Assembly: GCF_003584125.1 (NCBI RefSeq)
Contig: NZ_QXFL01000001.1
Span: 558,001-622,000, forward strand
Direction: 5' to 3'
Source: Aurantiacibacter zhengii
GTDB lineage: Bacteria > Pseudomonadota > Alphaproteobacteria > Sphingomonadales > Sphingomonadaceae
Length of the DNA stretch: 64,000 bases
The notes beneath the pieces are model-generated. The model did not search any database. It had not been told where the DNA came from and worked only from the letters and a program-made list of their open reading frames with translations. Below, one piece after another: positions 29,293 through 40,589 of this stretch (its first letter is position 1; each line of letters begins with the position of its first letter). Position numbers and translations under genes: made by a program.

Positions 29293-29660
29293 CAGAGCAC
29301 CTCCGGAGCGAGCGAAATGATCTTCATGAAGCCCTTGCCGCGCAGTTCACGCACGACCGGGCCGAAGATACGGGTGCCGATCGGCTCCTCGTTCTTGTTC
29401 ACGAGGACCGCGGCGTTGCTGTCGAAACGGATCACGCTGCCATCGGGACGACGAACGTCCTTCCGGGTGCGCACGATCACGGCACGGTGCACGTCGCCCT
29501 TCTTCACGCGGGCGCGCGGCTGGGCTTCCTTGACGGAAACCACGATCACATCGCCGACAGACGCGGTACGACGCTTCGACCCGCCCAGCACCTTAATGCA
29601 CTGGACGCGCTTGGCGCCGCTGTTGTCCGCGACGTCGAGATTGGATTGCATCTGGATCAT
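29292..29660 (-). CDS. rplN: 50S ribosomal protein L14
   Basis: 122 residues beginning [20 protein letters not shown]. The conserved [11 protein letters not shown] and a C-terminal [16 protein letters not shown]-like ending (here [16 protein letters not shown]) identify L14. Complete. It is the first gene of the spc set, 70 bases after rpsQ with no clear terminator between, so S10 and spc may be one transcript. Confidence 0.98.
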   Translation of the reverse strand: MIQMQSNLDVADNSGAKRVQCIKVLGGSKRRTASVGDVIVVSVKEAQPRARVKKGDVHRAVIVRTRKDVRRPDGSVIRFDSNAAVLVNKNEEPIGTRIFGPVVRELRGKGFMKIISLAPEVL

Positions 29661-29729
29661 CGATCCGGTTCCTTCTCTTGGCTTGCCGGGACGGTCCGAT
29701 CATCGGCGCCCGGCAGTTCCTACGTCTAA

Positions 29730-30032
29730 TTACTCAGCGCCACCGGGGGTGGCTTCGGCGACTTCCAGATCCGCTTCAACGGCCTGGCCTCGGCTCGCGA
29801 CCAGGCGATCCTTCACCGCCCAGGTCTTCGTCTTGGAGACCGGCTTGGTCTCCTCGATACGAACCTTGTCGCCAACGACATATTCGTTCTTCTCGTCGTG
29901 AGCGTGATACTTCTTCGAACGCTTGATGATCTTCCCGTAAAGCGGGTGCTTCACGCGGCGTTCGACCAGCACGGTCACGGTCTTGTCGGTCTTGTCGGAG
30001 GTGACAGTCCCGGTCAGGATACGCTTGGGCAT
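29730..30032 (-). CDS. rpsQ: 30S ribosomal protein S17
   Basis: 100 residues. [34 protein letters not shown] is the N-terminal signature, and [18 protein letters not shown] the second conserved block. About 15 acidic residues at the C-terminus ([14 protein letters not shown]) exceed the 84-residue E. coli protein. Last gene of the S10 set. Confidence 0.97.
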   Translation of the reverse strand: MPKRILTGTVTSDKTDKTVTVLVERRVKHPLYGKIIKRSKKYHAHDEKNEYVVGDKVRIEETKPVSKTKTWAVKDRLVASRGQAVEADLEVAEATPGGAE

Positions 30033-30042
30033 TGTCTACTCC

Positions 30043-30270
30043 TTACGCTTTCGCTGCTTCGGACTGGGCGCTTTTGGCGCGCTCGTTCTGAAGCGTCTTG
30101 ATGCGCGCGATCTGGCGACGGACTTCCTTTACCCGGGCCGGACCTTCCAGCTGGTTGGTGGCAGCCTGGAAACGCAGGTTGAACTGCTCTTTCTTGAGCA
30201 TGGTCAGCGCTTCGGAGAGCTGGTCGTCAGTCTTGGTGCGCAGGTCTTCGGTGTTGCTCTTGTCAGCCAT
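30043..30270 (-). CDS. rpmC: 50S ribosomal protein L29
   Basis: 75-residue helical hairpin protein near the exit tunnel. [26 protein letters not shown] and [18 protein letters not shown] are the two conserved helices. Complete, with a short Ala-rich tail. Its start overlaps the rplP stop. Confidence 0.97.
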   Translation of the reverse strand: MADKSNTEDLRTKTDDQLSEALTMLKKEQFNLRFQAATNQLEGPARVKEVRRQIARIKTLQNERAKSAQSEAAKA

Positions 30271-30704
30271 TATTCGCCTCCCAGGTGCGAGGTGTCGCCG
30301 AAACGGGCGATGACCTTGGTCTTGATCGGCAGCTTCATGGCAGCACGTTCGAAAGCGAGCGCGGCCACGGGGCCGGGAACGCCATCGAGTTCGAACAGGA
30401 TGCGGCCCGGCTTAACGCGAGCGGCCCAGTATTCGACGGAACCCTTGCCCTTACCCTGACGGACTTCAGCAGGCTTCTTCGAAACCGGAACGTCCGGGAA
30501 TACGCGGATCCACAGACGACCCTGACGCTTCATCGCACGCGTGATGGCACGACGAGCGGCTTCGATCTGCCGAGCGGTCAGACGCTCGGGCTCGAGAGCC
30601 TTGAGACCGTAGGCGCCGAAGTTCAGCGTGGTGCCGCCCTTGGCATCGCCATGGATCTTGCCCTTGAAGGCCTTGCGGTACTTGGTCTTTTTAGGTTGCA
30701 GCAT
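30270..30704 (-). CDS. rplP: 50S ribosomal protein L16
   Basis: Organises the A-site region. 144 residues beginning [41 protein letters not shown] and the [27 protein letters not shown] block are signatures. Complete. Between rpsC and rpmC. Confidence 0.98.
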   Translation of the reverse strand: MLQPKKTKYRKAFKGKIHGDAKGGTTLNFGAYGLKALEPERLTARQIEAARRAITRAMKRQGRLWIRVFPDVPVSKKPAEVRQGKGKGSVEYWAARVKPGRILFELDGVPGPVAALAFERAAMKLPIKTKVIARFGDTSHLGGE

Positions 30705-30715
30705 GATTCTTTACC

Positions 30716-31411
30716 TCAACGAGCCGGGCGGACGCCGGACGTCTGCGATTCCATCATCAGGCGGTCCTGCGAGGTCGGATCGTGACCCAGGATCTCGCCC
30801 TTGAAGACCCACACCTTGATGCCGATGATGCCATAGGCGGTCAGCGCCTCGGCTTCGGCATAGTCGATGTTGGCGCGCAGCGTGTGCAGCGGCACGCGGC
30901 CTTCGCGGTACTGTTCGACGCGGGCGATTTCCGCACCGCCCAGACGACCGCCGCACATGATCTTGATGCCTTCTGCACCAAGACGCATGGCCGACTGCAT
31001 CGCGCGCTTCATGGCACGACGGAAGGCAACGCGGCGAACCAGCTGGTCAGCGATACCCTGGGCGACGAGCTTGGCATCGATTTCCGGCTTGCGGATCTCG
31101 ACGATGTTCAGCTTCACTTCGCTGTCGGTCATCGTGGACAGCTTCGAACGAAGCTTCTCGATGTCGGCGCCCTTCTTGCCGATGATGACACCGGGACGCG
31201 CAGCATAGATCGAAACGCGGCACAGCTTGGCCGGACGTTCGATGACCACCTTCGAGATCGCTGCCTGCGGCAGGTTCGCGATGATGTACTTGCGGATCTC
31301 GATGTCTTCCTTGAGCAGCTTGGCATAGTCGCCACCTTCGGCGTACCAGCGGCTGTCCCAGGTGCGGTTGATCTGCAGGCGCAGACCGATCGGATTGCTC
31401 TTATGACCCAT
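30716..31411 (-). CDS. rpsC: 30S ribosomal protein S3
   Basis: mRNA-entry protein. 231 residues beginning [20 protein letters not shown]. The KH domain has [20 protein letters not shown], and the C-terminal domain has [33 protein letters not shown] with [14 protein letters not shown]. Complete. Between rplV and rplP. Confidence 0.98.
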   Translation of the reverse strand: MGHKSNPIGLRLQINRTWDSRWYAEGGDYAKLLKEDIEIRKYIIANLPQAAISKVVIERPAKLCRVSIYAARPGVIIGKKGADIEKLRSKLSTMTDSEVKLNIVEIRKPEIDAKLVAQGIADQLVRRVAFRRAMKRAMQSAMRLGAEGIKIMCGGRLGGAEIARVEQYREGRVPLHTLRANIDYAEAEALTAYGIIGIKVWVFKGEILGHDPTSQDRLMMESQTSGVRPAR

Positions 31412-31412
31412 C

Positions 31413-31790
31413 TTACGCCTCTTCTGCTTCGCGTACGACGATCCGCAGCCGGCTGAACGGCTTCAGGATCCGCGTGGACTTGCCACGGCCGCGCGTTGCG
31501 AACCGCTTCATGGTGATCGACTTGCCGACCGACGCCTCGGCGACGACGAGGGCATCGACGTCGAGGTCGTGGTTGTTTTCGGCGTTGGCGATTGCCGAGG
31601 CGAGCACCTTCTGTGCATCGCGGGCCATCGCGCGCTTGGAGAAGGAGAGGATGTTCATCGCTTCCTCGGCCTTCTTGCCACGGATGAGGGCGGCGACGAG
31701 GTTCAGCTTCTGCGCGGAACCACGGATCGTGGTGCCGACAGCCAGCGCCTCGTTGTCCGCCACGCGGCGGGGAGACTTAGCCTTTGCCAT
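31413..31790 (-). CDS. rplV: 50S ribosomal protein L22
   Basis: Lines the exit tunnel. 125 residues with [43 protein letters not shown] and the C-terminal beta-hairpin tip [22 protein letters not shown]. Complete, with a basic N-terminal lead typical of the class. Overlaps rpsS by one base. Confidence 0.97.
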   Translation of the reverse strand: MAKAKSPRRVADNEALAVGTTIRGSAQKLNLVAALIRGKKAEEAMNILSFSKRAMARDAQKVLASAIANAENNHDLDVDALVVAEASVGKSITMKRFATRGRGKSTRILKPFSRLRIVVREAEEA

Positions 31791-32065
31791 TAGCGCTTAC
31801 CCTTCTTGTCGGCAGCGTGGCCGGGGAACGTGCGCGTGGGCGCAAATTCACCAAGCTTGTGACCGACCATTTCCTCGTTGACCGAGACGGGCACGAACTT
31901 GTGCCCATTGTAGACGTTGAACGTCAGGCCGACAAAATCGGGCAGGATCGTCGAACGACGCGACCAGGTCTTGATCGGCTTGGTGCTGTTCGCTTCCTGC
32001 GCTTCCTGCGCCTTCTTGAGAAGGCTCAGCTCGACAAACGGACCTTTCCAGACGGAACGTGCCAT
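31790..32065 (-). CDS. rpsS: 30S ribosomal protein S19
   Basis: 91 residues beginning [19 protein letters not shown], with [25 protein letters not shown] and the [20 protein letters not shown] signature near the end. Complete. Between rplB and rplV. Confidence 0.98.
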   Translation of the reverse strand: MARSVWKGPFVELSLLKKAQEAQEANSTKPIKTWSRRSTILPDFVGLTFNVYNGHKFVPVSVNEEMVGHKLGEFAPTRTFPGHAADKKGKR

Positions 32066-32071
32066 TGGTGC

Positions 32072-32908
32072 TTACCTCTTCTTCTTCGCGTGACGCGAAC
32101 GGATAATCATCTTGTCCGTCTGCTTGTTCTTACGGGTACGGGCGCCCTTGGTCGGCTTGCCCCACGGAGTAACCGGATGACGGCCACCGCTGGTGCGGCC
32201 TTCACCACCACCATGCGGGTGGTCGACCGGGTTCTTGGCGACACCGCGCGTCAGGGGCTTCACGCCCATGTGACGACGACGACCGGCCTTGCCCAGGTTC
32301 TGGTTCTGGTTGTCGGGGTTCGAGACCGAGCCCACGGTGCCCATGCAGTCGGCGCGCAGGTAACGCTGCTCGCCGCTGTTGAGGCGCACGATAACCATGC
32401 CGCGGTCACGACCGACCAGCTGCACATAGGTACCTGCCGAACGGGCGATCTGGCCGCCCTTGCCCGGCTTCATCTCCACGTTGTGGATGATGGTGCCGAC
32501 CGGCATCTGGCCCAGCAGCATCGCGTTGCCCGGCTTCGTGTCGACCTTCTCGCCGGCGACAACCTTGTCACCAGGAGCGACGCGATTGGGCGCGATGATG
32601 TAGGACAGCTCGCCGTCCTCGTACTTGATCAGCGCGATGAAAGCGGTGCGGTTGGGATCGTATTCGATCCGCTCCACGGTCGCTTCCATGTCCCACTTGC
32701 GACGCTTGAAGTCGATGAAGCGGTACTTCTGCTTGTTACCACCGCCCTTACCGCGCGAGGTAACATGGCCCTTGTTGTTACGGCCACCGGTCTTGCGCTT
32801 GCCTTCGGTCAGCGACTTGACCGGGCCACCCTTGTGGAGGCCGGTCTTGTCGACCAGGACGAGGCCACGGCGCGCCGGGCTTGTCGGATTATATGTTTTC
32901 AGTGCCAT
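32072..32908 (-). CDS. rplB: 50S ribosomal protein L2
   Basis: Core large-subunit protein required for peptidyl transfer. 278 residues beginning [15 protein letters not shown]. The [22 protein letters not shown] block, [16 protein letters not shown] and the C-terminal [24 protein letters not shown] with the conserved His are all present. Complete. Four bases after rplW. Confidence 0.98.
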   Translation of the reverse strand: MALKTYNPTSPARRGLVLVDKTGLHKGGPVKSLTEGKRKTGGRNNKGHVTSRGKGGGNKQKYRFIDFKRRKWDMEATVERIEYDPNRTAFIALIKYEDGELSYIIAPNRVAPGDKVVAGEKVDTKPGNAMLLGQMPVGTIIHNVEMKPGKGGQIARSAGTYVQLVGRDRGMVIVRLNSGEQRYLRADCMGTVGSVSNPDNQNQNLGKAGRRRHMGVKPLTRGVAKNPVDHPHGGGEGRTSGGRHPVTPWGKPTKGARTRKNKQTDKMIIRSRHAKKKR

Positions 32909-32912
32909 CGGA

Positions 32913-33227
32913 TCAGCCCACGCCTTCGGTGATGTCGATCGGATCCTGACCCTCGGCGAGGGTCACGATTGCCTTCTTTTCGTCGGAACGCTTGTAGGGC
33001 TTACCCTTCCAGCGCTTGCTCTTGCCCTTCGAAACGATCGTGTTCACGCTCTTTACCTTGCGATCGAAGAGAGCCTCGACGGCCTCCTTGATCTGCGGCT
33101 TCGTCGCATCGTTCGCCACCTTGAACACAACGGCATTGTCTTCGGACAGCAGCGTTGCCTTCTCCGTGATGTGCGGAGCGAGAATCACGTCGTAGTGACG
33201 CGCATCGATTGCATCTTTCTTAGCCAT
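32913..33227 (-). CDS. rplW: 50S ribosomal protein L23
   Basis: Docking site at the exit tunnel for SRP and trigger factor. 104 residues from the ATG at 33227: [40 protein letters not shown] and [19 protein letters not shown] are signatures. The longer in-frame reading upstream is rplD in another frame. The start overlaps the rplD stop by eight bases. Confidence 0.97.
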   Translation of the reverse strand: MAKKDAIDARHYDVILAPHITEKATLLSEDNAVVFKVANDATKPQIKEAVEALFDRKVKSVNTIVSKGKSKRWKGKPYKRSDEKKAIVTLAEGQDPIDITEGVG

Positions 33228-33843
33228 TGAAACGCGCCTCCAGCTTCTCGACAGCGTCCTTGGTGAGGACCAGCGTGTCGTGGTTGAGGATGTCGTAAAC
33301 GTTGGCACCGACAGCCGGCAGCACGTCCACACCCGGCAGGTTGCGGGCAGCCTTGGCGAAGCCATCGTCGACACTCTCGCCGCCGATCACCAGCACCTTG
33401 CCGTTCCAGCCATTCTTGTCGAAGTGACCCTTGAGGGCCTTCGTTTTGGCATCCTTCAGTTCCAGGCTGTCGAGAATGATCAGGCCATTCTTCGCCTTGC
33501 TGGACAGAGCCATCTTCAGGCCGAGCGCGCGCACCTTCTTGTTGAGCGACTGCTCGAAGTCACGCTTGCGGGCACCGTGGGCCTTGCCGCCACCGATGAA
33601 GATTGGGGCGCCGCGGTCACCGTGGCGAGCGCCGCCGGAACCCTTCTGCTTGCCCCACTTCTTGCCGGTACGGGCAACGTCCGAACGCTCACGCGTCGGG
33701 CGAGCCGTGGCGCGGCGGTTTTCCAGCTGCCACGTCACGACGCGGTGCAGGATATCGGCACGCGGCTCGACACCGAACACGGCGTCGTTCAATTCGACGT
33801 CGCCGGCGGCCTTGCCGTCAATTTTCTGGACCTTGACCTTCAC
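33220..33843 (-). CDS. rplD: 50S ribosomal protein L4
   Basis: Exit-tunnel protein; in E. coli it also represses the S10 operon. 207 residues. The conserved loop region includes [31 protein letters not shown], and a C-terminal alpha/beta part has [37 protein letters not shown]. Complete. Between rplC and rplW. Whether it regulates this operon cannot be told from the sequence. Confidence 0.97.
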   Translation of the reverse strand: MKVKVQKIDGKAAGDVELNDAVFGVEPRADILHRVVTWQLENRRATARPTRERSDVARTGKKWGKQKGSGGARHGDRGAPIFIGGGKAHGARKRDFEQSLNKKVRALGLKMALSSKAKNGLIILDSLELKDAKTKALKGHFDKNGWNGKVLVIGGESVDDGFAKAARNLPGVDVLPAVGANVYDILNHDTLVLTKDAVEKLEARFNG

Positions 33844-33845
33844 GA

Positions 33846-34703
33846 TCAGGACTCCTTCTTGTCGTTAGGATCGGCCTCGGGCGTTCCGCTTTCGGTACCG
33901 ACACCCGCGTCCTGCTGCTGGATCAGCTTTTCCTGCTGCTCCGGCGAAACTTCGGGATTGGTTTCGACTGCTGCATCCGCCTCGATCAGGCCGGGGGTCG
34001 CATCGTCGGAAGAGAACTCGTCGGCATTGCGGCGCATGGCACCGGGGAACGGCACGCCTTCGGGAAGCGGCAGCTTCACGGCGTCCTTCACCAGCAGCCA
34101 GCCATTCTTGGCACCCGGCACGGAGCCGCGCACGAAGATCAGGCCGCGCTCTGCGTCGGTGCGCACGACTTCCAGGTTCTGCTGGGTGCGCTGACGGTCG
34201 CCCATGTGGCCGGCCATCTTCTTGTTCTTGAAGACCTTGCCCGGATCCTGGCGGTTACCCGTCGAACCGTGCGAACGGTGCGAGATGGAAACGCCGTGCG
34301 TCGCGCGCAGACCACCGAAGCCCCAACGCTTCATCGCACCAGCAAAGCCCTTACCCACGGTGTGACCCGTGATGTCGACCTTCTGGCCAGCGACGAAGTG
34401 ATCAGCAGTGATGGTGGCGCCAACGGGAAGGAGACCTTCCTCGTTTTCCACGCGGAATTCGGCAACCTTCATCTTCAGGCCAACGTTCGCCTTCGCAAAG
34501 GCTTCACGCTGCGGCTTGTTGACGTTCTTCTGCTTCGCATCGCCGGCGCCGAGCTGCACCGAGAAATAGCCGTCGCGATCGGCCGTACGCTGTCCGGTAA
34601 CCTGGCACCCTTCCAGCGACAGAACGGTCACGGGTACGTGACGTCCGTCCTCCTGGAACAAGCGGGTCATCCCGACTTTCTTCGCGATCACGCCTGTGCG
34701 CAT
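33846..34703 (-). CDS. rplC: 50S ribosomal protein L3 with acidic C-terminal tail
   Basis: Early-assembly large-subunit protein. 285 residues, against about 209 in E. coli. [28 protein letters not shown] opens the protein. [50 protein letters not shown] is the invariant loop, containing the methylatable Gln position. After about residue 215 comes an acidic, Gln/Glu-rich tail of about 70 residues without structure-like features. Confidence 0.96.
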   Translation of the reverse strand: MRTGVIAKKVGMTRLFQEDGRHVPVTVLSLEGCQVTGQRTADRDGYFSVQLGAGDAKQKNVNKPQREAFAKANVGLKMKVAEFRVENEEGLLPVGATITADHFVAGQKVDITGHTVGKGFAGAMKRWGFGGLRATHGVSISHRSHGSTGNRQDPGKVFKNKKMAGHMGDRQRTQQNLEVVRTDAERGLIFVRGSVPGAKNGWLLVKDAVKLPLPEGVPFPGAMRRNADEFSSDDATPGLIEADAAVETNPEVSPEQQEKLIQQQDAGVGTESGTPEADPNDKKES

Positions 34704-34962
34704 GACCCAAACTCCTTACACAGAGGCACAAGGGGACCATCCCCAGGTGCTTGCCAGCCCAAGTTTTGATGCATCGCCCCGTCCGGGCTGAAATGCTCTC
34801 ACGACCGGGGTCGATTGAGCGAGACGGGGGACGCAGCCCGGATGTATCCGGCGGTATCCCTATGTCTTGCCTGATCCTTGGCGGATCGGGCGGGGCCAGT
34901 AGGAGCCCCGAAAAATCTCCGGCGGTTTAGGGTCCTGCCAGATGGACCGGTCGAACAGCGGC
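34704..34962 (-). other. 259-base untranslated gap between rpsJ and rplC
   Basis: Most genes in this operon are separated by fewer than 15 bases, so this gap is exceptional. On the minus strand it can form several hairpins, including CGGGG/CCCCG around 34895-34915 and GATCCGCC/GGATC near 34880. No tRNA, ORF with a credible start or U-tract terminator was found. It could hold an internal promoter or an RNA control element. Neither is shown. Confidence 0.4.
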
Positions 34963-35274
34963 TTAGGCCAGCTTGATTTCGACGTTCACGCCCGCAGCGA
35001 GGTCCAGCTTCATCAGCGCGTCGACCGTCTGGGCGTTCGGCTGCACGATGTCGAGCAGCCGCTTGTAGGTGCGCACCTCGAACTGCTCGCGCGACTTCTT
35101 GTCGATGTGCGGGCCGCGGTTCACGGTGAACTTCTCGATACGCGTCGGCAACGGAATGGGACCACGAATGAGCGCGCCGGTGCGGCGTGCGGTGTCCGCA
35201 ATCTCGCCAGTTGCCTGGTCGAGCACGCGGTGATCGAAGGCCTTGAGGCGAATGCGAATATTCTGTGCGTCCAT
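34963..35274 (-). CDS. rpsJ: 30S ribosomal protein S10
   Basis: 103 residues beginning [20 protein letters not shown], with [39 protein letters not shown] and a C-terminal [10 protein letters not shown]-like ending. Also the NusE transcription antitermination factor. Complete. First gene of the S10 operon, with its own promoter about 160 bases upstream. Confidence 0.98.
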   Translation of the reverse strand: MDAQNIRIRLKAFDHRVLDQATGEIADTARRTGALIRGPIPLPTRIEKFTVNRGPHIDKKSREQFEVRTYKRLLDIVQPNAQTVDALMKLDLAAGVNVEIKLA

Positions 35275-35337
35275 AATTTCCGTCTACCGATGCGAAAGAG
35301 CCAAGCGGACCTTGAACTTCGCCGTCTCCGGCCCGCC

Positions 35338-35391
35338 AAAACAAAAAGGCCCGCCCCGCTTATGCCCGGTTTCCCGGAACGGGCGGCCTTG
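35338..35391 (-). terminator. Terminator-like hairpin in the S10 operon leader
   Basis: On the minus strand AAGGCCGCCCG and CGGGGCGGGCCTT can pair, with a smaller CCGGG/CCCGG stem in the loop, followed by TTTTTGTTT. It lies between the mapped-by-eye promoter (35436-35464) and rpsJ, so it would act inside the leader as an attenuator unless it is bypassed. Confidence 0.6.
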
Positions 35392-35435
35392 AGTGAATTC
35401 ATTGCGGAAGAGACGAATCTCTTCCTGTGAGCGCG

Positions 35436-35464
35436 CATATACGGAGGAGTGAGTATCCTGACAA
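35436..35464 (-). promoter_or_regulatory. S10 operon promoter
   Basis: On the minus strand TTGTCA (35464-35459) and TATATG (35441-35436) are exactly 17 bases apart, giving a start near 35429 and a leader of about 155 bases before rpsJ. It lies just downstream of the tuf coding direction's end, beyond the tuf terminator. Confidence 0.7.
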
Positions 35465-35539
35465 CCCCCGAAATGCGGCAATTTTGCCGACCCCTCCCCT
35501 TCGCGCGTCAAAGCGTTCCGAAATGAAGGCGGCCTTCAT

Positions 35540-35583
35540 AAAAAGGGCCCGGCACTCGCTGACGAGTGCCGGGCCTTTCTTTT
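35540..35583. terminator. Bidirectional-looking terminator after tuf
   Basis: A perfect 13-bp stem, GGCCCGGCACTCG (35546-35558) with CGAGTGCCGGGCC (35563-35575), has a 4-base loop and T-rich flanks on both strands. On the minus strand it is followed by CTTTTTAT, 28-65 bases past the tuf stop, so it ends the str operon transcript. The plus strand has TTTCTTTT as well. Confidence 0.92.
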
Positions 35584-35610
35584 CCGCGACGCCAGGCGGC
35601 GCCGGTGGAA

Positions 35611-36801
35611 TTACTTGGTGATCTTCGAGACGACGCCCGAGCCAACCGTACGGCCACCTTCGCGGATAGCGAAGCGCAGGCCTTCGTCCATGGCGATCGG
35701 AGCGATGAGCTTCACGCTGATCGTCACGTTGTCGCCCGGCATCACCATTTCGGTGCCTTCCGGCAGGATCACTTCGCCCGTCACGTCGGTCGTGCGGAAG
35801 TAGAACTGCGGACGGTAGTTGGCGAAGAATGGCGTGTGACGGCCACCTTCGTCCTTCGACAGGACATAGACTTCAGCCGAGAACTCGGTGTGCGGGTTCA
35901 CGCTGCCGGGCTTGGCCAGAACCTGGCCACGCTCGACGGCTTCACGAGCCACACCACGGATCAGGGCGCCGATGTTGTCACCAGCTTCACCACGGTCGAG
36001 CAGCTTGCGGAACATTTCCACGCCGGTCACGGTGGTCTTCTGAGTGTCCTTGATGCCGACGATTTCGACTTCGTCGCCAACGTTCACAACGCCGGTTTCG
36101 ACACGGCCGGTCACAACCGTACCACGACCCGAGATCGAGAACACGTCTTCGATCGGCATCAGGAACGCCTGATCGACCGGACGGTCAGGCTGCGGGATGT
36201 GCTCGTCGACAGCCTTCATCAGTTCGATGATGGAGTTCTTGCCGATTTCGTCGTCACGACCTTCGAGAGCGGCCAGAGCCGAACCCTTGACGATCGGAAT
36301 GTTGTCGCCGTCGAAGTCGTAGTCGCTCAGCAGTTCGCGAACTTCCAGTTCGACCAGTTCGAGCAGTTCTTCGTCGTCGACCTGGTCGACCTTGTTCAGG
36401 TAAACCACCAGAGCCGGCACACCGACCTGACGCGAAAGCAGGATGTGCTCGCGGGTCTGCGGCATGGGGCCGTCGGCAGCGTTCACCACCAGGATGGCGC
36501 CGTCCATCTGCGCCGCACCGGTGATCATGTTCTTCACATAGTCAGCGTGGCCGGGGCAGTCGACGTGCGCGTAGTGGCGCGCTTCGGTTTCGTACTCAAC
36601 GTGAGCGGTCGAGATGGTGATACCGCGCTCGCGCTCTTCCGGAGCCTTGTCGATGTTTGCGAAATCGACAGCCGAACCGCCGTAGGTTTCAGCCATCACC
36701 TTGGTGATCGCAGCCGTCAGCGTGGTCTTGCCGTGGTCGACGTGACCGATGGTGCCGATGTTGCAGTGCGGCTTGTTCCGCTGGAATTTTTCCTTCGCCA
36801 T
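35611..36801 (-). CDS. tuf: Elongation factor Tu
   Basis: GTPase that delivers aminoacyl-tRNA. 396 residues with P-loop [11 protein letters not shown], switch-[14 protein letters not shown], the NKVD-type nucleotide-specificity motif (LNKVDQVD) and domain II/III blocks [15 protein letters not shown] and [18 protein letters not shown]. Complete. Last gene of the str operon, followed by a strong terminator. Only one copy is in the window. Confidence 0.98.
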   Translation of the reverse strand: MAKEKFQRNKPHCNIGTIGHVDHGKTTLTAAITKVMAETYGGSAVDFANIDKAPEERERGITISTAHVEYETEARHYAHVDCPGHADYVKNMITGAAQMDGAILVVNAADGPMPQTREHILLSRQVGVPALVVYLNKVDQVDDEELLELVELEVRELLSDYDFDGDNIPIVKGSALAALEGRDDEIGKNSIIELMKAVDEHIPQPDRPVDQAFLMPIEDVFSISGRGTVVTGRVETGVVNVGDEVEIVGIKDTQKTTVTGVEMFRKLLDRGEAGDNIGALIRGVAREAVERGQVLAKPGSVNPHTEFSAEVYVLSKDEGGRHTPFFANYRPQFYFRTTDVTGEVILPEGTEMVMPGDNVTISVKLIAPIAMDEGLRFAIREGGRTVGSGVVSKITK

Positions 36802-36898
36802 TTTCTCTAAAAACCTCTGTTAGTCAAAAGTTGAATTTCACCGGGAGAGGAAGCGGCACCCGTTGAATAAGGCGCCGCCCCTAGACGCTTGCCCTTGG

Positions 36899-38995
<2,097 letters not shown>

Positions 38996-39103
38996 GTTAC
39001 AATTCCTTGGGTTGGGGGCGGAGGCAGGCTCGCGCCCCATATAGTCTTTAATGTGACAGCTTGAAGGCCCGGACGGATCGCCCGGGCCCGCAAGCGGCTC
39101 GCC

Positions 39104-39574
39104 CTACCAGCGGTAGTGCGAGAAGGCGCGGTTCGCGTCCGCCATGCGGTGCGTGTCTTCGCGCTTCTTCACCGCGTTGCCGCGGTTGTTGGCAGCATCC
39201 ATCAGCTCTGCCGAGAGGCGGGCGCTCATGGTGGTTTCGGCACGGCCGCGCGCAGCGGTGATCAGCCAGCGGATGGCAAGCGCCTGGGCACGCTCGGGGC
39301 GAACCTCGACCGGCACCTGGTACGTGGCACCGCCGACACGGCGGCTGCGCACTTCGACCTGCGGCTTCACATTGTTCAGCGCTTCATGGAACACGGCCAC
39401 CGGATCGCTCTTGGCACGGCTCTCGACAGTGTCGAGTGCGGTGTAGACGATACCTTCGGCCACGGCCTTCTTGCCGTCCAGCATAAGGTTGTTCATGAAC
39501 TTCGACAGCACCTGATCACCAAACTTGGGATCGGGCAGGATTTCCCGCTTCTCGGGACGACGACGACGTGACAT
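39104..39574 (-). CDS. rpsG: 30S ribosomal protein S7
   Basis: Assembly-initiating small-subunit head protein; a repressor of the str operon in E. coli. 156 residues beginning [28 protein letters not shown], with [23 protein letters not shown] and a C-terminal [25 protein letters not shown]. Complete. Between rpsL and fusA, with an unusual hairpin-rich spacer upstream. Confidence 0.98.
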   Translation of the reverse strand: MSRRRRPEKREILPDPKFGDQVLSKFMNNLMLDGKKAVAEGIVYTALDTVESRAKSDPVAVFHEALNNVKPQVEVRSRRVGGATYQVPVEVRPERAQALAIRWLITAARGRAETTMSARLSAELMDAANNRGNAVKKREDTHRMADANRAFSHYRW

Positions 39575-39619
39575 TTTTCAAATTCCTTCGGAATGCGGCA
39601 ATCACCTCCGTGACTGCCT

Positions 39620-39706
39620 TGCGGCGCCGGCCCACTCCCCCTCCCGGCCACCCAGAGCATACCCGCGTAGGGTAGCCGGGAGGGGGAGCGGCCCGCCGCC
39701 GCGCCA
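39620..39706 (-). repeat. Long inverted repeat in the rpsL-rpsG spacer
   Basis: CTCCCCCTCCCGGC at about 39634-39648 pairs with GCCGGGAGGGGGAG at about 39674-39689. Outer arms GGCC/GGCC and inner CCC/GGG extend the structure to more than 20 pairs around a 16-base loop. There is no T-tract, so a terminator is unlikely. It may be an mRNA-stabilising or regulatory hairpin within the str transcript. Confidence 0.7.
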
Positions 39707-39709
39707 AAC

Positions 39710-40081
39710 TTACTTCGGACGCTTGGCGCCGTACTTCGAACGGGACTGCTTGCGATCCTTCACGCCCTGCGTGTCGAGCACGCCGCGCAGCACGTGGTAA
39801 CGCACGCCGGGAAGGTCGCGCACACGGCCGCCGCGGATCAGCACCACGGAGTGTTCCTGCAGGTTGTGACCTTCGCCCGGAATGTAGGCGATGATCTCGC
39901 GCTGGTTGGTCAGACGGATCTTCGCAACCTTGCGCAGTGCCGAGTTCGGCTTCTTCGGAGTCGTCGTGTAGACGCGGGTGCAAACGCCACGCTTCTGCGG
40001 GCTGGACTGCATCGCGGCAGACTTGCTCTTCGTCTTGATCGGCTGGCGGGGCTTCCGCACAAGCTGGTTAATAGTCGGCAT
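39710..40081 (-). CDS. rpsL: 30S ribosomal protein S12, Arg at position 88
   Basis: Decoding-centre protein. 123 residues beginning [14 protein letters not shown], aligning without gaps to the E. coli protein over the functional region. [12 protein letters not shown] retains Lys43. [14 protein letters not shown] has Arg at residue 88 (codon CGC on the minus strand), where E. coli and most bacteria have Lys. That substitution is a classic streptomycin-resistance change in E. coli and mycobacteria. First gene of the str operon. Confidence 0.98.
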   Translation of the reverse strand: MPTINQLVRKPRQPIKTKSKSAAMQSSPQKRGVCTRVYTTTPKKPNSALRKVAKIRLTNQREIIAYIPGEGHNLQEHSVVLIRGGRVRDLPGVRYHVLRGVLDTQGVKDRKQSRSKYGAKRPK

Positions 40082-40340
40082 AAATTCTCTTCACCGTTTG
40101 CTGGGCTTGGCTCTTGCCTCCCGATCCGACCGCTCAGGGCAGACGGCGGAAGGTTCGACCCTTCGCCCGTGGATGGCACCACCGGCAGACCGGATGGAAT
40201 GTATCGGGTTCGTGCAAGCAGACGGCCTGGCCTCTTCCGCAAGGGAGAGCTTGGCGACCACTCGCGCGAGCCTGAAACGCTCCACCCGGAAACCTTGGTA
40301 CCGGGTTACTTTGACGGCTGCCCCGAGCATCGCTGCTCCA

Positions 40341-40371
40341 ATAGAAAAAGGCTCCACCAAACGGGGAGCCC
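40341..40371 (-). terminator. Terminator-like hairpin in the str operon leader
   Basis: On the minus strand GGCTCC and GGAGCC pair around a 9-base loop and are followed directly by TTTTTCTAT. It is about 70 bases after the predicted start of the str transcript and about 260 bases before rpsL, and no gene upstream on that strand needs it. It could attenuate the operon. The 6-bp stem is short. Confidence 0.5.
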
Positions 40372-40442
40372 CGGGACATGACCGGCAATGTTCAGCTCTA
40401 TCTGACCGGGACTCGCTACGAGAGCTGTCTCGGATGGGGGCG

Positions 40443-40471
40443 CACTTAGTTGGATTTGGGTGGAGGGTCAA
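40443..40471 (-). promoter_or_regulatory. Probable str operon promoter
   Basis: On the minus strand TTGACC (40471-40466) and TAAGTG (40448-40443) are 17 bases apart. The -35 is good and the -10 weak. It would give a leader of about 355 bases before rpsL. The leader (40082-40442) contains short ORF-like frames but none with a convincing ribosome binding site. Confidence 0.5.
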
Positions 40472-40589
40472 GGGTCATGCCACGATGCCTCGCGCGGAAT
40501 GATGCCAGGCTTGCCGGAGGGTTACGGGAAAACACCAAGCATGCTATGACCTCATACTCTTCAAGATCGAATTCAGCATCGGTAACATC

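Noticed and set aside
40091-40471. ORFs in the str leader (for example 40134-40388 on the minus strand).
   Set aside because: No ribosome binding site, composition of random GC-rich DNA, and one would span the terminator-like hairpin. Treated as untranslated leader.
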